A stretch of DNA of 64,000 nucleotides from Haematobia irritans (GCF_050003625.1 NC_134397.1:276266070-276330069); one strand, 5' to 3'; shown: positions 44,328 to 56,170, counted from the stretch's first letter. The notes: generated by a model not told the origin, from the letters alone. Numbers and translations: made by a program.

Positions 44328-44669
44328 GGTTAGGTTAGGTGACAGCCCGATGTATCAGGCTTACTTAGACTATTCAGTCCATTGTGATACCACATTGGTG
44401 AACTTCTCTCTTATCACTGAGTGCTGCCCGATTCCATGTTAAGCTCACTGACAAGGGACTTCCTTTTTATAACCGAGTCCGAACGGCGTTCCACATTGCA
44501 CTGAAACCACTTAGAGAAGATTTGAAACCCTCAGAAATGTCACCGGCATTACTGAGGTGGGATAATCCACCGCAGAAAAACTTTTTGGTGTTCGGTTGAA
44601 GCAGGAATTGAACCTACGACCTTGTGTATGCAAGATGGGCATGCTAACCATTGCACCACGGTGGCTCCC
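44328..44669 (-). mobile_element. tRNA-derived SINE, near-complete
   Basis: Close match to the SINE at 31306-31655: a short GGTTAGGTTAGG tail at the left, and the tRNA-like head at the right ending in reversed CACCGTGGTGCAATGG. The B-box is mutated (GGTTCAATTCC). It abuts the mariner fragment. The flanking CCTAT/CCCTAT is too short to prove a duplication. Confidence 0.82.
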
Positions 44670-44673
44670 TATA

Positions 44674-45245
44674 CGAGGGCGGTTCGGAAACTTCTTTGCC
44701 TATCAATGAAAGAGAATAGTTAGTTTTTCAAAAATATTTTTATTTTTCAATATAATCTCCTGAAACTTCAATACACTTAGTCCAACGCTTTTCTAGCAAT
44801 TCTATCCCTTGATTAAAATAGTTTTCCTCAAGGTCTTCAAAATAGTGGTTTACAACTGTAATTGCATCTTCATTTGAGGTAAAACGCTTGCCAGCAAGGA
44901 ATTTTTTTAGATTTGGGAACAAGTAAAAGTCACTGGGAGCTAAATCAGGAGAATAAGGTGGGTGATCAAGCAACTCGTACTTTAATTCGTTGATTTTAGC
45001 CATTGTTAAAACACTCTTGTGCGCTGGTGCGTTGTCTTGATGAAAAATTATGTTTTGTGTTGTAAGCCAGGACGTTTTTCTCCAATTCGTACATTTAATT
45101 GATCCAAAAGGATTTGTTGTTTTACCCTTTTGCGGATAGTGAATCAATAAAATACCTTTGAAGTCCCAAAAGTCGTTGCAATAACCTTACCAACCGATTG
45201 AATTGTTTTTGCCTTCTTTGGGGAACTTCCTCCTGCTTCAGTCCA
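44674..45245 (-). mobile_element. mariner-family fragment (not irritans type)
   Basis: The right-hand end of a mariner element, with terminus CGAGGGCGGTTCGGAAACTT next to TATA. Its sequence differs from the irritans-type ends elsewhere in the window. The transposase N-terminal half and other terminus are missing. Confidence 0.75.
44740..45245 (-). pseudogene. mariner transposase C-terminal pseudogene
   Basis: The main frame (44740-45147) contains HQDNAPAHK and HPPYSPDLAPSDFYLFP, the second and third acidic residues of the mariner DD34D triad, with exactly 34 residues between them. It ends in a typical C-terminus (GIELLEKRW...). Upstream on the minus strand another frame reads GSSPKKAKTIQSVGKV (about 45180-45230), so a frameshift lies near 45150. 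The first catalytic D and the DNA-binding domain are absent. Dead. Confidence 0.8.
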
Positions 45246-45337
45246 TTAGCCGAAGATAATATTGAACAATTTTTGAACTTAAAGGTAAAAATAGCCAGTA
45301 ATAATGTGCGAAAAGATCATGGGGCAAGGGTGTACAG

Positions 45338-45500
45338 AAAAAATCCGTCATTAAACTGATAATATAATTGACTTATTTTTATCGGAAAGAAATTATTTTG
45401 TGGAATGTCGGAAGAATGGCAAAAAACCAAAATGGAATATAATTCGTTTAACAAAGTTCATAATAAATAAAAATATTGTTTAAAGTTAAACTTTGATTAG
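45338..45500 (+). mobile_element. G-family MITE remnant
   Basis: ACAGAAAAAATCCGTCATTA, then TTTATCGGAAAGAAATTATT, resembles the interior of 17160-17476. The ends are lost. Confidence 0.35.
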
Positions 45501-45686
45501 AAATACGAAAAGACTGTTTGGACTACCCTGTATTAATAAGATCTAATATTTAATAAATCTTTTTGAAATTGTATTAGTGTATTTTTATTCTTTAAAATCC
45601 TATTAAATATATTGAACAAGAACAAAATTTTCTATAAAAATTGGATGAAATTTATTATAGAAAAAATTTAAAATGTTCCATGTGTA

Positions 45687-47118
45687 CATTCAAAAAAAAA
45701 GTGGACTCTCTATTTCACTAAAGCCAATATAACTTTATTTTAGTTCATTGAATTATTATGTTTGGAGAAAGTTTCCTTTACTCTAATAGTTTTTACTTTA
45801 CAATTTTGGGATTATTTGTTTGGCTTGAGGTCATGGACTAATGAAAAATGCTGGTGTTAATGTTTTTCATTACTTTTTATTGAAATATTGCTGTTCTCGA
45901 ATATTTTGATACACCATCGGTGATCATCTTCAGCGAGATATTATCTATAAAGTGAAATATTTTAATTATTTTACAATATTAACTTTAACAACGTTTTTGA
46001 AACAAAAATATAACATTAATTGTATTTACATTTTACAAAGTAATAGACTTTCTCCTTACAATGCTCATGTCTAACAGATTTATTATCTTAATTGTGTTTG
46101 TGATTTTGTATTAGATTTCTGTAAATCTGTGCACAGTGGTCTGTGTCGGGTTTGAAGTTCATGCGTTCGTCAGTGGGAGTATTTATTATATGCAGCATCT
46201 CCAATATGTATCACCGCTTAGTATTCTCTTCTATCGTCACTATTTCAACATTTTTGCATTTTGGTATGTGTCCTGTGGTTGTGCAATGTGCTGCAAGGGC
46301 CGTTTTTTGTTCTAAGGGCTTTTGGTCAGATTTTTGGGCAGAAAGTCTTGTTTTTAATTTGGTCCTAGTTTTTATTTTATGTACTACATTCGATTTGTCT
46401 TCCATTTTTATCTTAGTTTTAGTTTTGCTGAAAATATCATATATGGCTTTGTTACACTTTTGGGCCAGTTTGTAGTTATCCTTGTGGTATATGTTTGATT
46501 TTTCAAATCTTTCGGAGAAGCCTGGTACATATGTCATCTTTTTGAAAACCATAGATGTGGCTTCCTGTTTGTCATCATTTGTATCTTTTTTTTCACGTAC
46601 TTTAGAAGATCGCTAATTGTCTTATTGGGGAAGTCATTTTGTTGTAGAATCTGTCGTATTTTCTTCTCGTTAGCCTTATGAAATTTCACGTCGCTTATGT
46701 TTAAAACCCTATTTTTTCTTTTACTCTAATAGTTTTTTTTTAGTTAATTAAAAAACGGAAACAATTATACACAAATTAAGCATATAGATTTACTAAATTC
46801 GCATTTCTCATAAAATAGTTCATTATTTTTTTAAATTTGTAAATTTTTCTACAAATGCGTCAGTCATGAACTTTGTATGTCACTGAAGACATTCTTGCAG
46901 TTTTGAACTCCAATTTTTTCCTCCACTCTACAAAATTTTCTTTAACAACTGAAAGAAAAAAAACTAATTATGTTTCATAATTTTTTTTTAATTTGTCGAA
47001 AAATATTTACTTATTTTTGTGATATCGGCGTGATGTGAACATTTACTGTTTAGTAAAAATTTTCTAAAATTAACCAAAACTTTTCTTCCTGGTGGGTTCA
47101 CTGTTTTTTTTTTCAGTG
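45687..47118 (+). mobile_element. B-family MITE split by a Penelope-like fragment
   Basis: The left part (45687-45794) and right part (46720-47118) together make one B MITE (CATTCAAAAAAAAAGTGGAC to TTCACTGTTTTTTTTTTCAGTG). The segment TTTACTCTAATAGTTTTT occurs at both junctions. Confidence 0.72.
45795..46719 (-). mobile_element. Penelope-like retroelement fragment
   Basis: About 925 bp in reverse orientation with an 18-bp target duplication (45777-45794 and 46720-46737). The minus frame 46211-46552 contains MTYVPGFSERFEKSN and later TKLKTRLSAQKSDQK and EQKTALAAHCTTTGHIP, characteristic of the GIY-YIG-type endonuclease end of Penelope-like elements. A shifted frame just upstream reads KIRQILQQNDFPNKTISDLL. 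The piece between VVHKI and KTRTK, which would hold the GIY-YIG core, is deleted. The 5' end is truncated. Non-functional. Confidence 0.75.
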
Positions 47119-47930
47119 TTAGATACCTAAAATAGCATCACCAATTGACTTTTCCTCTCTGTCCTTTTTTTTGCTAGGTAGGCCTTTGTTATTGATAGAA
47201 GGCGCATTGGATTACTCTGTCCACTTTGGCTACCTCAATATTCAATTGTGCTATGTTTTCCTAACACACTTTTCCAAAAGCAAATAAAGCGCATTGCGTT
47301 TAATGTTCCGCACACATGGTCAATAGGGGAATAATGCCAATGGATGGTCAAGGTAGACACCAAAGCTACCGGTTAAAGCTTTCGCTTAACATCACCTTAA
47401 TTACAACCACCAATATCGATGACATTTTGTTCGTAAAGTTATTTTTGTTAATTTAGTTGGTTCAATTGCAGTGGGGGCTCATCCAAGAGGAAAACTACTC
47501 TTAAGTTGCAATTCGAAAGTGCACTATTAGCTAATAAACTAAGCCAAACGTGTTCAAATAATTTAACGATCGCTTACGGATCAGTGCTAACCGAACACGT
47601 GTCCAAATGACAATGAAGAAAATCGAAAAAAGTGAGATCAGTGATGGTGGAAAGAAGAAATGGGGCAACATGAGTGACTGATTGACGCCCAGACAAAAGC
47701 GGAAGTAATGTCACTTCCATTTGCAATGTTATTTATTTCAATTTATGACATCGTGATTCACTTCCGAGTCATCATAATACCCAATCAAGTACACAAAAAT
47801 ACCCAAGCAAGTACTATGTCTGCGTTGGTTGCTAAAATTTCTTGGTGTCTGTTTAATTGCTTTTGTTCGTGAGAGTGCCTGTATTAGGTCTACTGTTCGT
47901 CAGAGAGCGTGAGTAACATTGCTAGGGTAA
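47119..47930. other. single-copy-looking DNA, no gene supported
   Basis: Composition is more balanced than the flanks and no repeat family is recognised, apart from two nearby phrases AATACCCAA.CAAGTAC (about 47776 and 47797). Candidate regulatory or intronic DNA. Confidence 0.3.
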
Positions 47931-48002
47931 GGCACCGTGGTGCAATGGTTAGCATGTCCGTCTTGCATACAAAGGGTCGTGGGTTGAATCCCAGTTTCGA
48001 CA
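47931..48002 (+). mobile_element. SINE head (tRNA-like) fragment
   Basis: GGCACCGTGGTGCAATGGTT (A-box) and GTGGGTTGAATCCCAGTTTC (B-box, one base lost) match the head of the SINE at 31306 on the opposite strand. The SINE body and tail do not follow. The unpaired ends rule out a normal tRNA. Confidence 0.65.
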
Positions 48003-48722
48003 GTCTCTAATCTGTTTTATTTACTTTCACAGAAACATTTTTAGCATCGGAAGTAAACTTCGTTTATCTAAAATTTTGTTCCCCAGAGAAGAAAACACTT
48101 CTTTCAGTGTATGTCTAAAATTGATCCAACTTTTACAATTTTAAATTCTTCCTTATTTGATATTTTATAAGGTACATCTAAGCAATTCTAATTTCAAATT
48201 TAGCATTGCACCATTGCCTGTATGGATCTGTATGGAATCATTTAATAAATTCAATATCTTCATTCTTCGCTATTGAGTGCAATAAAAAACTATCAACATC
48301 AATAATGGGAATTTCAACGCACAATCATGGTTAATGCCAGGGATGCGAATGCGATATCATGGACGTCATTGATGTTGGCTATCCTAATGTTCAATTTGTT
48401 TATTTTCAAAAAAATTTCTCTTCACACTTTTCATCCCATCGTGGAGCATGGATACGAACATCTTTTTCGTGAAAATATGTTGCTCAGTTTTAAATTTCAA
48501 TAGGAAAAAACGTTCTATAGTGAACCTTAAATAACGAAATTGTTTGTTAGTTTCCAGATTTATTTGCTGTTGAACTACATCTACCACCCACACTGACAAT
48601 AGGGGCTAGTGCTATTTTGGATGCGAAGAGAAGTGAAAAAAAATAATACCGCTGACCGCTTTGACCAAACTTAGCATTAATTTCTTTCCGCAAATTAAAT
48701 AAACAATATCAACTTAACTCAA
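48003..48722. other. no gene recognised
   Basis: AT-rich. One phrase (GAGAAGAAAACACTTCTTTCAG near 48087) resembles the right end of the small MITE at 61437. No other feature is supported. Confidence 0.3.
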
Positions 48723-48868
48723 CACAGGAAAAAAAAGTGATTTGGACGTAAAGATTTTGACCTTCATTGAAGATTTTGGAATTGACTGGGGATCAATAAA
48801 CGCATTTCAACTAAACTTTAATTCCTTGATTTATATTTTTAAACTGACATTTCAAATTGTCCAATTTA

Positions 48869-50145
48869 ACAGGTTGGCTGATAAGTCCCCGGTCTAACAA
48901 AGAAAAACACATTTTTTTTGTCAAAATTCGTTTTTATTATTCAACATAGTTCCCTTCAAGAGCGATACAACGATTATAACGACCTTCCAATTTTTTTGAT
49001 GCCATTTTGGTAGCACTCCTTCGGTTTTGCCTCAAAATAGGCATCCGTTTCGGCGATCACCTCTTCATTGCAGCCAATTTTTTTCCCTGCGAGCATCCTT
49101 TTGAGGTCTGAGAACAAGAAAAAGTCGCTGGGGGCCAGATCTGGAGAATACGGTGGGTGGGGAAGCAATTAGAAGCCCAATTCATGAATTTTTGCCATCG
49201 TTCTCAATGACTTGTGGCACGGTGCGTTGTCTTGGTGGAGAAACACGTTTTTCTTCTTCATATGGGGCCGTTTTGCCGCGATTTCGATCTTCTAACGCTC
49301 CAATAACGCCATATAATAGTCACTGTTGATGGTTTTTCCCTTCTCAAGATAATCGATAAAAATTATTCCATGCGCATCCCAAAAAACAGAGGCCATTACT
49401 TTGCCAGCGGACTTTTGAGTCTTTCCACGCTTCGGAGACGGTTCACCGGTCGCTGTCCACTCAGCCGACTGTCGATTGGACTCAGGAGTGTTTCATCCAT
49501 TGTCACATATCGACGGAAAAACTCGGGTGTATTATGAGTTAACAGCTGCAAACACCGCTCAGAATCATCAACATGTTGTTGTTTTTGGTCAAATGTGAGC
49601 TCGCGCGGAACCCATTTTGCACAGAGCTTCCGCATATCCAAATATTGATGAATGATATGACCAACACGTTCCTTTGATATCTTTAAGGTCTCTGCTATCT
49701 CGATCAACTTCATTTTATGGTCATTCAAAATCATTTTGTGGATTTTTTGACGTTTTCGTCGGTAACCACCTCTTTCGGGCGTCCACTGAGTTCACCGTCC
49801 TCTGTGCTCATTTCACCACGCTTGAATTTTGCATACCAATCAATTATTGTTGATTTCCCTGGGGCAGAGTCCGGAAATTCATTATCAAGCCAAATTTATA
49901 CTTCCACCGTATTTTTCCCTTCAGAAAACAGTATTTTATCAAAACACGACATTCCTATTTTTTCATTTTTTTCACAATAACAAAAGTTGCTTCACGAAAG
50001 ACGCTCTATCTCACAAACTAATTGACTTACAGACGTCAAATTTTGACACGAATCATTTGATGATTGGTACCATATAAAAATAATATGCATTTAATACTAG
50101 CGACGCCGTCTATGTGTCAGACCGGGGACTTATCAGCCAACATGT
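48869..50145 (-). mobile_element. irritans-subfamily mariner, copy 1 (full length)
   Basis: 1,277 bp, essentially full length, bounded by TA (48867-48868, 50146-50147). Ends ACAGGTTGGCTGATAAGTCC at the left and GGACTTATCAGCCAACATGT at the right, which carries one change (AACATGT for AACCTGT). The 27-bp ends are those of Himar1-type mariners. The transposase gene inside, on the minus strand, is disrupted, so this copy can at best be moved in trans. Confidence 0.92.
48937..49966 (-). pseudogene. Himar1-like mariner transposase pseudogene (copy 1)
   Basis: ATG at 49966 is followed by a stop at codon 4. The helix-turn-helix region reads KMKLIEIAETLKISKERVGH (about 49650-49715). The MDET motif with the first catalytic D is present, but about 19 bp right after it are deleted (MDETLLSPID instead of MDETWLHHY), shifting frame. 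The HQDNAP block follows in another frame, an in-frame stop (TAA) interrupts the GF*LLPHPPYSPD region near 49170, and PSDFF (third D) lies at about 49120. The frame finally ends near 48937. Several independent lesions make it a pseudogene. Confidence 0.9.
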
Positions 50146-50491
50146 TATGTTTCAAATAAAAATATTCGAATTCTACACTTAAAAATAATTTACTTGAATC
50201 AAAAGAAAGCTTTTTGTATTGATTCTCTCTTTTTTGAAAATAATGATATTTGGGGGAAGGAATCTTACTTTAATTCTGAGTTTTATAAAAAGAAAACAAG
50301 AAAACAGACCTCATTTATCTAATTTTCCATTATCTCTTTTGGGATTATACAATAATCCCCGCATAATCGATGATAATCTCGTAGTTATCCGGATGTTTAA
50401 TTAAAAACATATAAGCGATGTGCACAAGTTATAAAACAAAAAGAAATTTTATTAAAAATAATTCGCGGACCGGAGAATACTGTATTAACAA

Positions 50492-50755
50492 CACTGAAAC
50501 AGCGACTTTTTCTTGCTCCTTAAAATACGAACTCGAATTTTGAATAATATGAATTTCTCCGTTGTAAAGTTTTTTCCTTGTCCAAAATTCGATAAACTCT
50601 TCAATGAAATCGTTTTGTCCCTATAGTTAAGTGATTTGACTTAAAATTGGGTATCTTTACATGAAAGAAAATTTTGTTTGACTAAGACCGACTTGGCTTT
50701 AATAATTCTGAAAAATTCTTTAATTTTAATGAAATCGTTATTAAGTTTGTTCGAA
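50492..50755 (-). mobile_element. A-family MITE, copy 5 (truncated)
   Basis: CACTGAAACAGCGACTTTTT then CCTTAAAATACGAACTCGAA is the reversed right half of copy 1 (10463-11105). The left half is missing. Confidence 0.5.
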
Positions 50756-51972
50756 AATACTTACTTCAATTCTTCTTACTTCATTCTACATATAAATCTA
50801 AAAACTCTCCCACTGTTCATGGAGGAATAATTCACGAGCAACTAATACTGTTCGATTATCAATAAATCTTAACTTTTTTTAAAGCTTTCAACACATACTA
50901 TAATTAGAGAACTTTTACCTCAAAGAGATGGATCAAAAGTAATAACTTTATAAGCTGACCTTGTTTTCAATGAATGGAGGAGGGTTATTTGTATGAGTAT
51001 GAAAGTGCCGTCTCTGAAGATGGTTGTAGATTATGATATGTTCATAACTTCATTCAATATAGTAAACTATTATTTTAGAAATTGAGCTGTGCTATTCTTC
51101 TTATTAATATAGTTTACACTAAAAAAACATTGTAGTGGGATTAAATTCATATTAATATTCTCACAACAAGATGTTTTATAAATAAGTTTATTTACTTCAT
51201 CACACCTCCATACATTTATTGAAAATTTCTAGGAATAATTGAAAAGCTTACCCAGAATTTTTAATTTGGTACATAATTATATTGGCATTGTAATTATAAC
51301 ATATTTTCTGGAAAATACATAGCACAATACATTTGCGATCAACATGTTATTTGATACTCTCAAAATGTTAAAATTCAAACCCTTCAATGTAAACTACAGG
51401 CGGAATTGAAATATTTAAATATTTGAGTAAATTTCATGAATGAAATCTCAACAAATTTGTAGCACATACATATATATATATAATTTTTCTTAGAATTATT
51501 ATAAAATAATATTTAAGGATAGAGGTAATTTAGTAATTCATTCATTGCATAATTGGACTAATAGCTAATGCGAGTGTAGTGTATGCAGATTCAATAGGAA
51601 TGATATTCGATACAGCAAATTGGTACAAAAAATATGTAGGAGGACGAAACATTCCTTCATTATACACGAATTTAGTTTATGTTGAAGTGGAAAGTGAAAT
51701 ACACTGACCACCATTTTCTTTGACGGTTTGAAGTGAAGTAATAAAATCTATTTTTATAGAATGCAAAAATTCTTATCAATATATATAAGTTGCTATAGTT
51801 TCATTTTCTTTTTAAAAATTTGATGAATTTTTGCAAGATGAAAAAACAGCCCTCATTGTGGCACATATGGTGCTTTTTTACTGCACATATATGAATTGCG
51901 GCATAAGGAGCTCTAAATAAGTAAGAAAATACTAAAGTCAGGTCGAGTCGCATATGTGATACAGTATACGAT
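50756..51972. other. no gene recognised
   Basis: Very AT-rich, with an (AT)n tract at 51470-51484. No repeat family or coding frame is supported. Confidence 0.3.
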
Positions 51973-51974
51973 TA

Positions 51975-52313
51975 CGGTAATACCTCGATTTACGTCGTGA
52001 TGGGTTCCGGAATTTGACGACGTTAATCGAAACGATGTAAGCCGAGTTAAAAATTGCTCATACTTACTCCTAACTCCGCTGTTTCCCAGAATCAAAACAA
52101 TAAAGTATTCATGCTTGAAAAGCTACTCCCACATAGAAATAAATCAAATGCTAAACAGAGTTAAAAACTGGGATTCCCCTGCTTTTATTTATAAATTGTA
52201 AACAAGTGAGGCGGCGTAAATCGAATGCCAACGCGAAACGAAGTTGGATGAAACAACAACAAAAAAAATCGACGACGTAAATCGAAGTGACGACGTAAAT
52301 CGAGGGATATTGC
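51975..52313. mobile_element. pogo/Tc1-like MITE
   Basis: 339 bp between TA dinucleotides. Inverted ends: CGGTAATACCTCGATTTACG and, reversed, GCAATATCCCTCGATTTACG. The phrase GACGTAAATCGA is repeated in the right arm (52263, 52282) and once more with a change at 52212, and its reverse lies in the left arm, so each arm holds several copies of the same putative binding word. Confidence 0.65.
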
Positions 52314-52843
52314 TAAATTGATACAACTGTGCTAAAATACATTTTTATATTCTATCAGTAATGCTGGAAGTTTCATAGCATTTTTAATTGAATTCACACA
52401 TATTGCAGTGATGCCATGCCTAGGGAAAATCCTTTTTGTAGGGATTTTTTTTCCTCTGTAGGGAAAAAAGGATAGATTTTTCATTTTTTCTACAAATGTT
52501 GGGAATTTTTTCCAATTTCCAGAGTTTACTACATTTTGCAACAAGAAGAGTACTTTTCCTTAATATTCTAAATATTTGAAGATCCAAAATATATGGTAGT
52601 CAAAGCTTCAACGAATGGAATACGCAATTCACGGTTAACGATGTTATTGTAATGATTTTATTTAGAAAAGTACAGCGGTAACGTAAAAAAATGTTTTTCA
52701 TTGGTATTTAATTACAAATGCGTAAATAGATTTCATTTGCAGGAATGAACGCTTCCACTAAGGTTTATAAACAGGTGATGGCTTCCTCAACAAAGATCAC
52801 TTGCAGTGCATACGTGGATTCGTGTGCATAAATGTAGTATTAA

Positions 52844-52960
52844 ATATTATTACAATACTTATTCGAGTCTATTGGACAAGAAGATTAAGGGAATTAGTAC
52901 TATTACTGAAAATAACTTGTCCAATAAGCTCGAATAAGTATTGTAATAATTTTATTTAGT
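52844..52960. repeat. imperfect inverted repeat inside the hAT
   Basis: ATTACAATACTTATTCGAG + TCTATTGGACAAG is mirrored by CTTGTCCAATA + AGCTCGAATAAGTATTGTAAT, giving a stem of about 34 bp around a 40-nt loop. One arm recurs alone at 29787. Confidence 0.7.
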
Positions 52961-53101
52961 TTAAATGACTTCGACATTAAGCCGGCCTGCATTGGTGTCA
53001 GGCTAACATAAAAATAGTAAATGTAGGATTTTTATTCCGGAATATCTTCAAAAACTGTTTAAAACTGTTACATTCACAACAGTTTTTAATGTTTTAGAAA
53101 A

Positions 53102-53334
53102 ATGTCGTCTAGTGAAGCAAATAAAACCATTCCAACAAAATTTAGAAAATAGCCTTTTGACCAAATTGGCTCATTGTTGAATTAAAGCGTTGGCTAGAGG
53201 CGGTCAAAAAAGACGATTTTAAATACCAATGCATTGCTTGTGGAAAGTTCGTAAATTGTAGAAATCAGACCTGAAGAAACACGCGGCCATTAAAGTCCAC
53301 AAGGAAAATGTTGGTAGTGTTAAAAATGAGCAAT
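53102..53334 (+). pseudogene. hAT transposase N-terminal zinc-finger remnant
   Basis: ATG at 53102 opens MSSSEANKTIPTKFRK and stops. In another frame WLEAVKKDDFKYQCIACGKF (about 53191-53250) continues, after a one-base shift, as DLKKHAAIKVHKENVGSV. Together they give C-x2-C ... H-x5-H, the zinc-finger arrangement found at the N-terminus of many hAT transposases and related host proteins. At least one stop and two frameshifts break it. The rest of the gene is absent. Confidence 0.7.
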
Positions 53335-53421
53335 GATGTTGCAATGTTCGAAATCCGAATAAAAATGTCAATATTCATATTATTGAACATTTTATCCCTT
53401 TATTGAAGGATATAATCCCTG

Positions 53422-54394
53422 CACCCTCACAAAAAATCGCTTCTGTAACATATACTCCCAAACATATTTTGCTTCAAGCATATACATTTTTGGGTATTGC
53501 CCAAACATTTATATGTTTGATCTCTTCCAATATATAATATGTTTGAAAGCATATTGGTCTAAACTATATATGTTTGGGTAGTCTAAGTTCCAAACATTTT
53601 GTATTTTTGCATCCAAATTCAATAATGTTGTCTTCTAAAAAACAATATGTTATTATGTGAACATATGTTTGGAAGCATTTTGCACCCAAAAATATTATAT
53701 GCTTAAAAAAAATTCTCCCAAACAATATTGTGTTCAAAATTTTATTTATTTATTTATATATTTACAATCATAATGAATTATGAAAATAAACAGGTAATAT
53801 AGGTGCTAACAACATAGGTTTTCGACCTGAATGCTCAACATTTTGTTTCTGCCTAATTGTATATTCCCCCACATCTTTCTCACTTCCACGAGATTTTTTA
53901 GTTCTTAGCACCTTTTTCTGTAATACAAACATTGTAGAAGAAATTATTCAATTTTATGATTTTTATTTTTTTTAATTTTACCTTTTGCCGGACGGGGATT
54001 CGAAAAGCGGACCACACAGTTTGTAAGGATCAAAGAAGTAGCTGATCAATTGCCCAAGGAAAAATAAAATGTTAATTTTGTAATAACAAGCAACAACCAC
54101 CAACTTAATTCAATATCGCTCCCTGTTAAATAGCGCTCCAAGCTAGTAAACACATATATGTTTATAGGCTATTTCTAAATTAATATATGTTTGCATCCAA
54201 GCATATTATATTTAAAAACATTTTATGTCCCAAACATAATATGTTCTAACATATTAACATATATGTCCCAAACATGTTATGCTAGTTTATGAACATTATA
54301 TGCTTGCACTCAAAAATATTGTGTTTAAAAATTTGTTTTCCAAAAATATAATGTTTATAGCCAAACATATGAAAAACAGTCTTTTTCAACCGTG
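53422..54394 (+). mobile_element. F-family element, long copy, carrying a SINE-module remnant
   Basis: Ends CACCCTCACAAAAAATCGC and GTCTTTTTCAACCGTG, with TG rather than TA on both sides. Interior AACATATTATGTTT-type words match 213-533. From about 53850 to 54035 it contains the same module that flanks and forms the minus-strand tRNA-like unit of the T elements (CACATCTTTCTCACTTCCAC, GGGATTCGAAAAGCGGACC). 54030-54145 is the dispersed repeat also found inverted at 34655. Confidence 0.6.
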
Positions 54395-54568
54395 TGACTA
54401 TTAATTTTAAAGAAATTGAATTCAATATAAAATATTTGTCATTTTCTTGCCAAATTTGTTTGAATTTAGTACCGTAGGGAAAAATGTAGGGAAACAAATT
54501 TTGGGCGCCGCGTAGGGAATTTTTAGGAGCCGCGTAGGGAATTTTCAAAAAACTTCCTGGCATCACTG

Positions 54569-56170
54569 ACATATTGTGACGTGCCGCCTCAGTACAAGCC
54601 TCTCTTCCAACGATAGGATCCACATAAGTATGAGTTATCTCTATTATGGTTGTAATTATTGAGAACAGTGGTTTGCTTCATGACCATGCTAATTTAGTTC
54701 GAGAGCGATCATGTTTTCTGAGTTGGAATGGTGAAAATCCACGAAGAGTACAACGTGGTTCATGAGTGTAAATCTTTGAGTAAAAATTGAGACATAATAA
54801 AATCTCTATATTTCATAGAGAGTGTAAAAGTCTAAATCCGCGATTTCGAGAAACTACTTACCGAAATCTTTTTGCTGTGATATATAAATGAGTATTTCAT
54901 GTGTAAAAAATTTTACAAAAGTGATGTCTTTTACTGTGTGACATGACTTTTAGACTCGGCTATAAGAAGGGGTTCCTCATAATTCAGATAAGCGTAGAGT
55001 CGAGGTACTCGCATAGATATGACAGAATTTATACCATGTTCTTCAAGAGATGCTCGTGGGAAATATATGTCCTGAAGTTAGTACACTTACTACATGGCGT
55101 AGAGTGATCACTGAGAAGCTTGTCTACATATTTTACTTTCGATCAAAATATTATTCTTTGCTTTTTTATCTAAAAAATGCTGCACAGTTTAGAACAAACG
55201 CATGCTACAAATGTGCCGTACAAGTGCTTGTGAAGATGAGAAAAACAAAATTAAAAATACAGAGGCTCGTGTTCCCATCATCATGGATGCGCTGGCCGAA
55301 TGACCAACCATATATTATGATGACTACTTTGCCTTCATCGAAAGCGAAGCAGTCTGCCATCGAAAATGCAGCAACAGATTTCGGTGTTTGTTTAGGAAAG
55401 AATGAGGCAATATTTTGCAAGTAAACAACGCGACACGATAATAAATAAAAAAAATATTTTTTTTTCATTATTCTGCATTGAAAAACACTATGAACATAAC
55501 TCTAAGGGTAAATTGCAATGTAGGATAAAAGTACACAGGGAATATGATGGACAGAGCGAAATTATTATAAAAAAGTTATAGTTTTAAAAACTGCAAAGTT
55601 CACTGAAAGGTTGAGAAATGGTCTTAGAATAGAAATTTCTCCAATTGAATGTTTCCAATAAATGAAGACTCATGGACTCTAATCTTACATGAACGAAACA
55701 TATGAATTCAGTTATTGAACAAATCTATGTAATGTTGAGGAATCTATGACAAGTACACCGTAGTTAAACTAACGCTAAATTTAATTTATTTTTGTTCAAA
55801 AAAAAAATATTTGTTTGTAGTTACATTTTATTATTTGTTTCGAAATTTTGCACAGCCCAATGAAATTTAGGTATGTCTCAAACATTTTATGAACGAAAAG
55901 TGGGTATAAAGTCAAATGACCATACACATAATTTCAATATGAACTAAAGCAAAAAAAAAAAAAAAAAACTGTTCGTACGATTACCAAAAATAGTAAGAAC
56001 TGTATGGTTAAAATGGCCAATGGCCAAAACGACGTAGTTCATTCTTGCTATAAAATAGTTTACTTTATTTTCTCTGCAGGAACTTCGGGACCTTGTAATA
56101 TTCGCCCACTACTCGCCAATACCTATATGATTCTAACTCTATTATATGGGTTCCAACTCTATCTAATCTA
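54569..56170. other. no confirmed gene; SINE and G-family remnants
   Basis: A short SINE fragment (GACTCGGCTATAAGAAGG) lies at 54953-54995, and a G-family MITE remnant at about 55750-56090. A 124-codon plus frame (55050-55424) overlaps an 87-codon minus frame. Neither resembles a known family. An A19 tract lies at about 55950-55968. Confidence 0.35.

Larger units (their letters stand above)
48723..50490 (+). mobile_element. C-family MITE, split by mariner
   Basis: CACAGGAAAAAAAAGTGATT starts C-type sequence, which stops at 48866 and resumes after the mariner at about 50148. Removing the mariner with one TA rejoins the phrase TTTATGTTTCAAATAAAAA, which is found intact in related copies. Confidence 0.45.
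52406..54568 (+). mobile_element. hAT-family transposon, 2.16 kb, decayed
   Basis: Perfect 8-bp target duplication ACATATTG (52398-52405 and 54569-54576) and perfect 11-bp inverted ends CAGTGATGCCA / TGGCATCACTG. Short TAGGGA words cluster near both ends. The left third holds a transposase N-terminal remnant (53102-53334), but the catalytic and dimerisation regions are gone. They are replaced by an F-family MITE (53422-54394), so the hAT is the older element. Confidence 0.88.

Noticed and set aside
55050..55424. 124-codon plus-strand frame
   Set aside because: No family resemblance, overlaps an opposite-strand frame of similar length, and is flanked by SINE and MITE debris.
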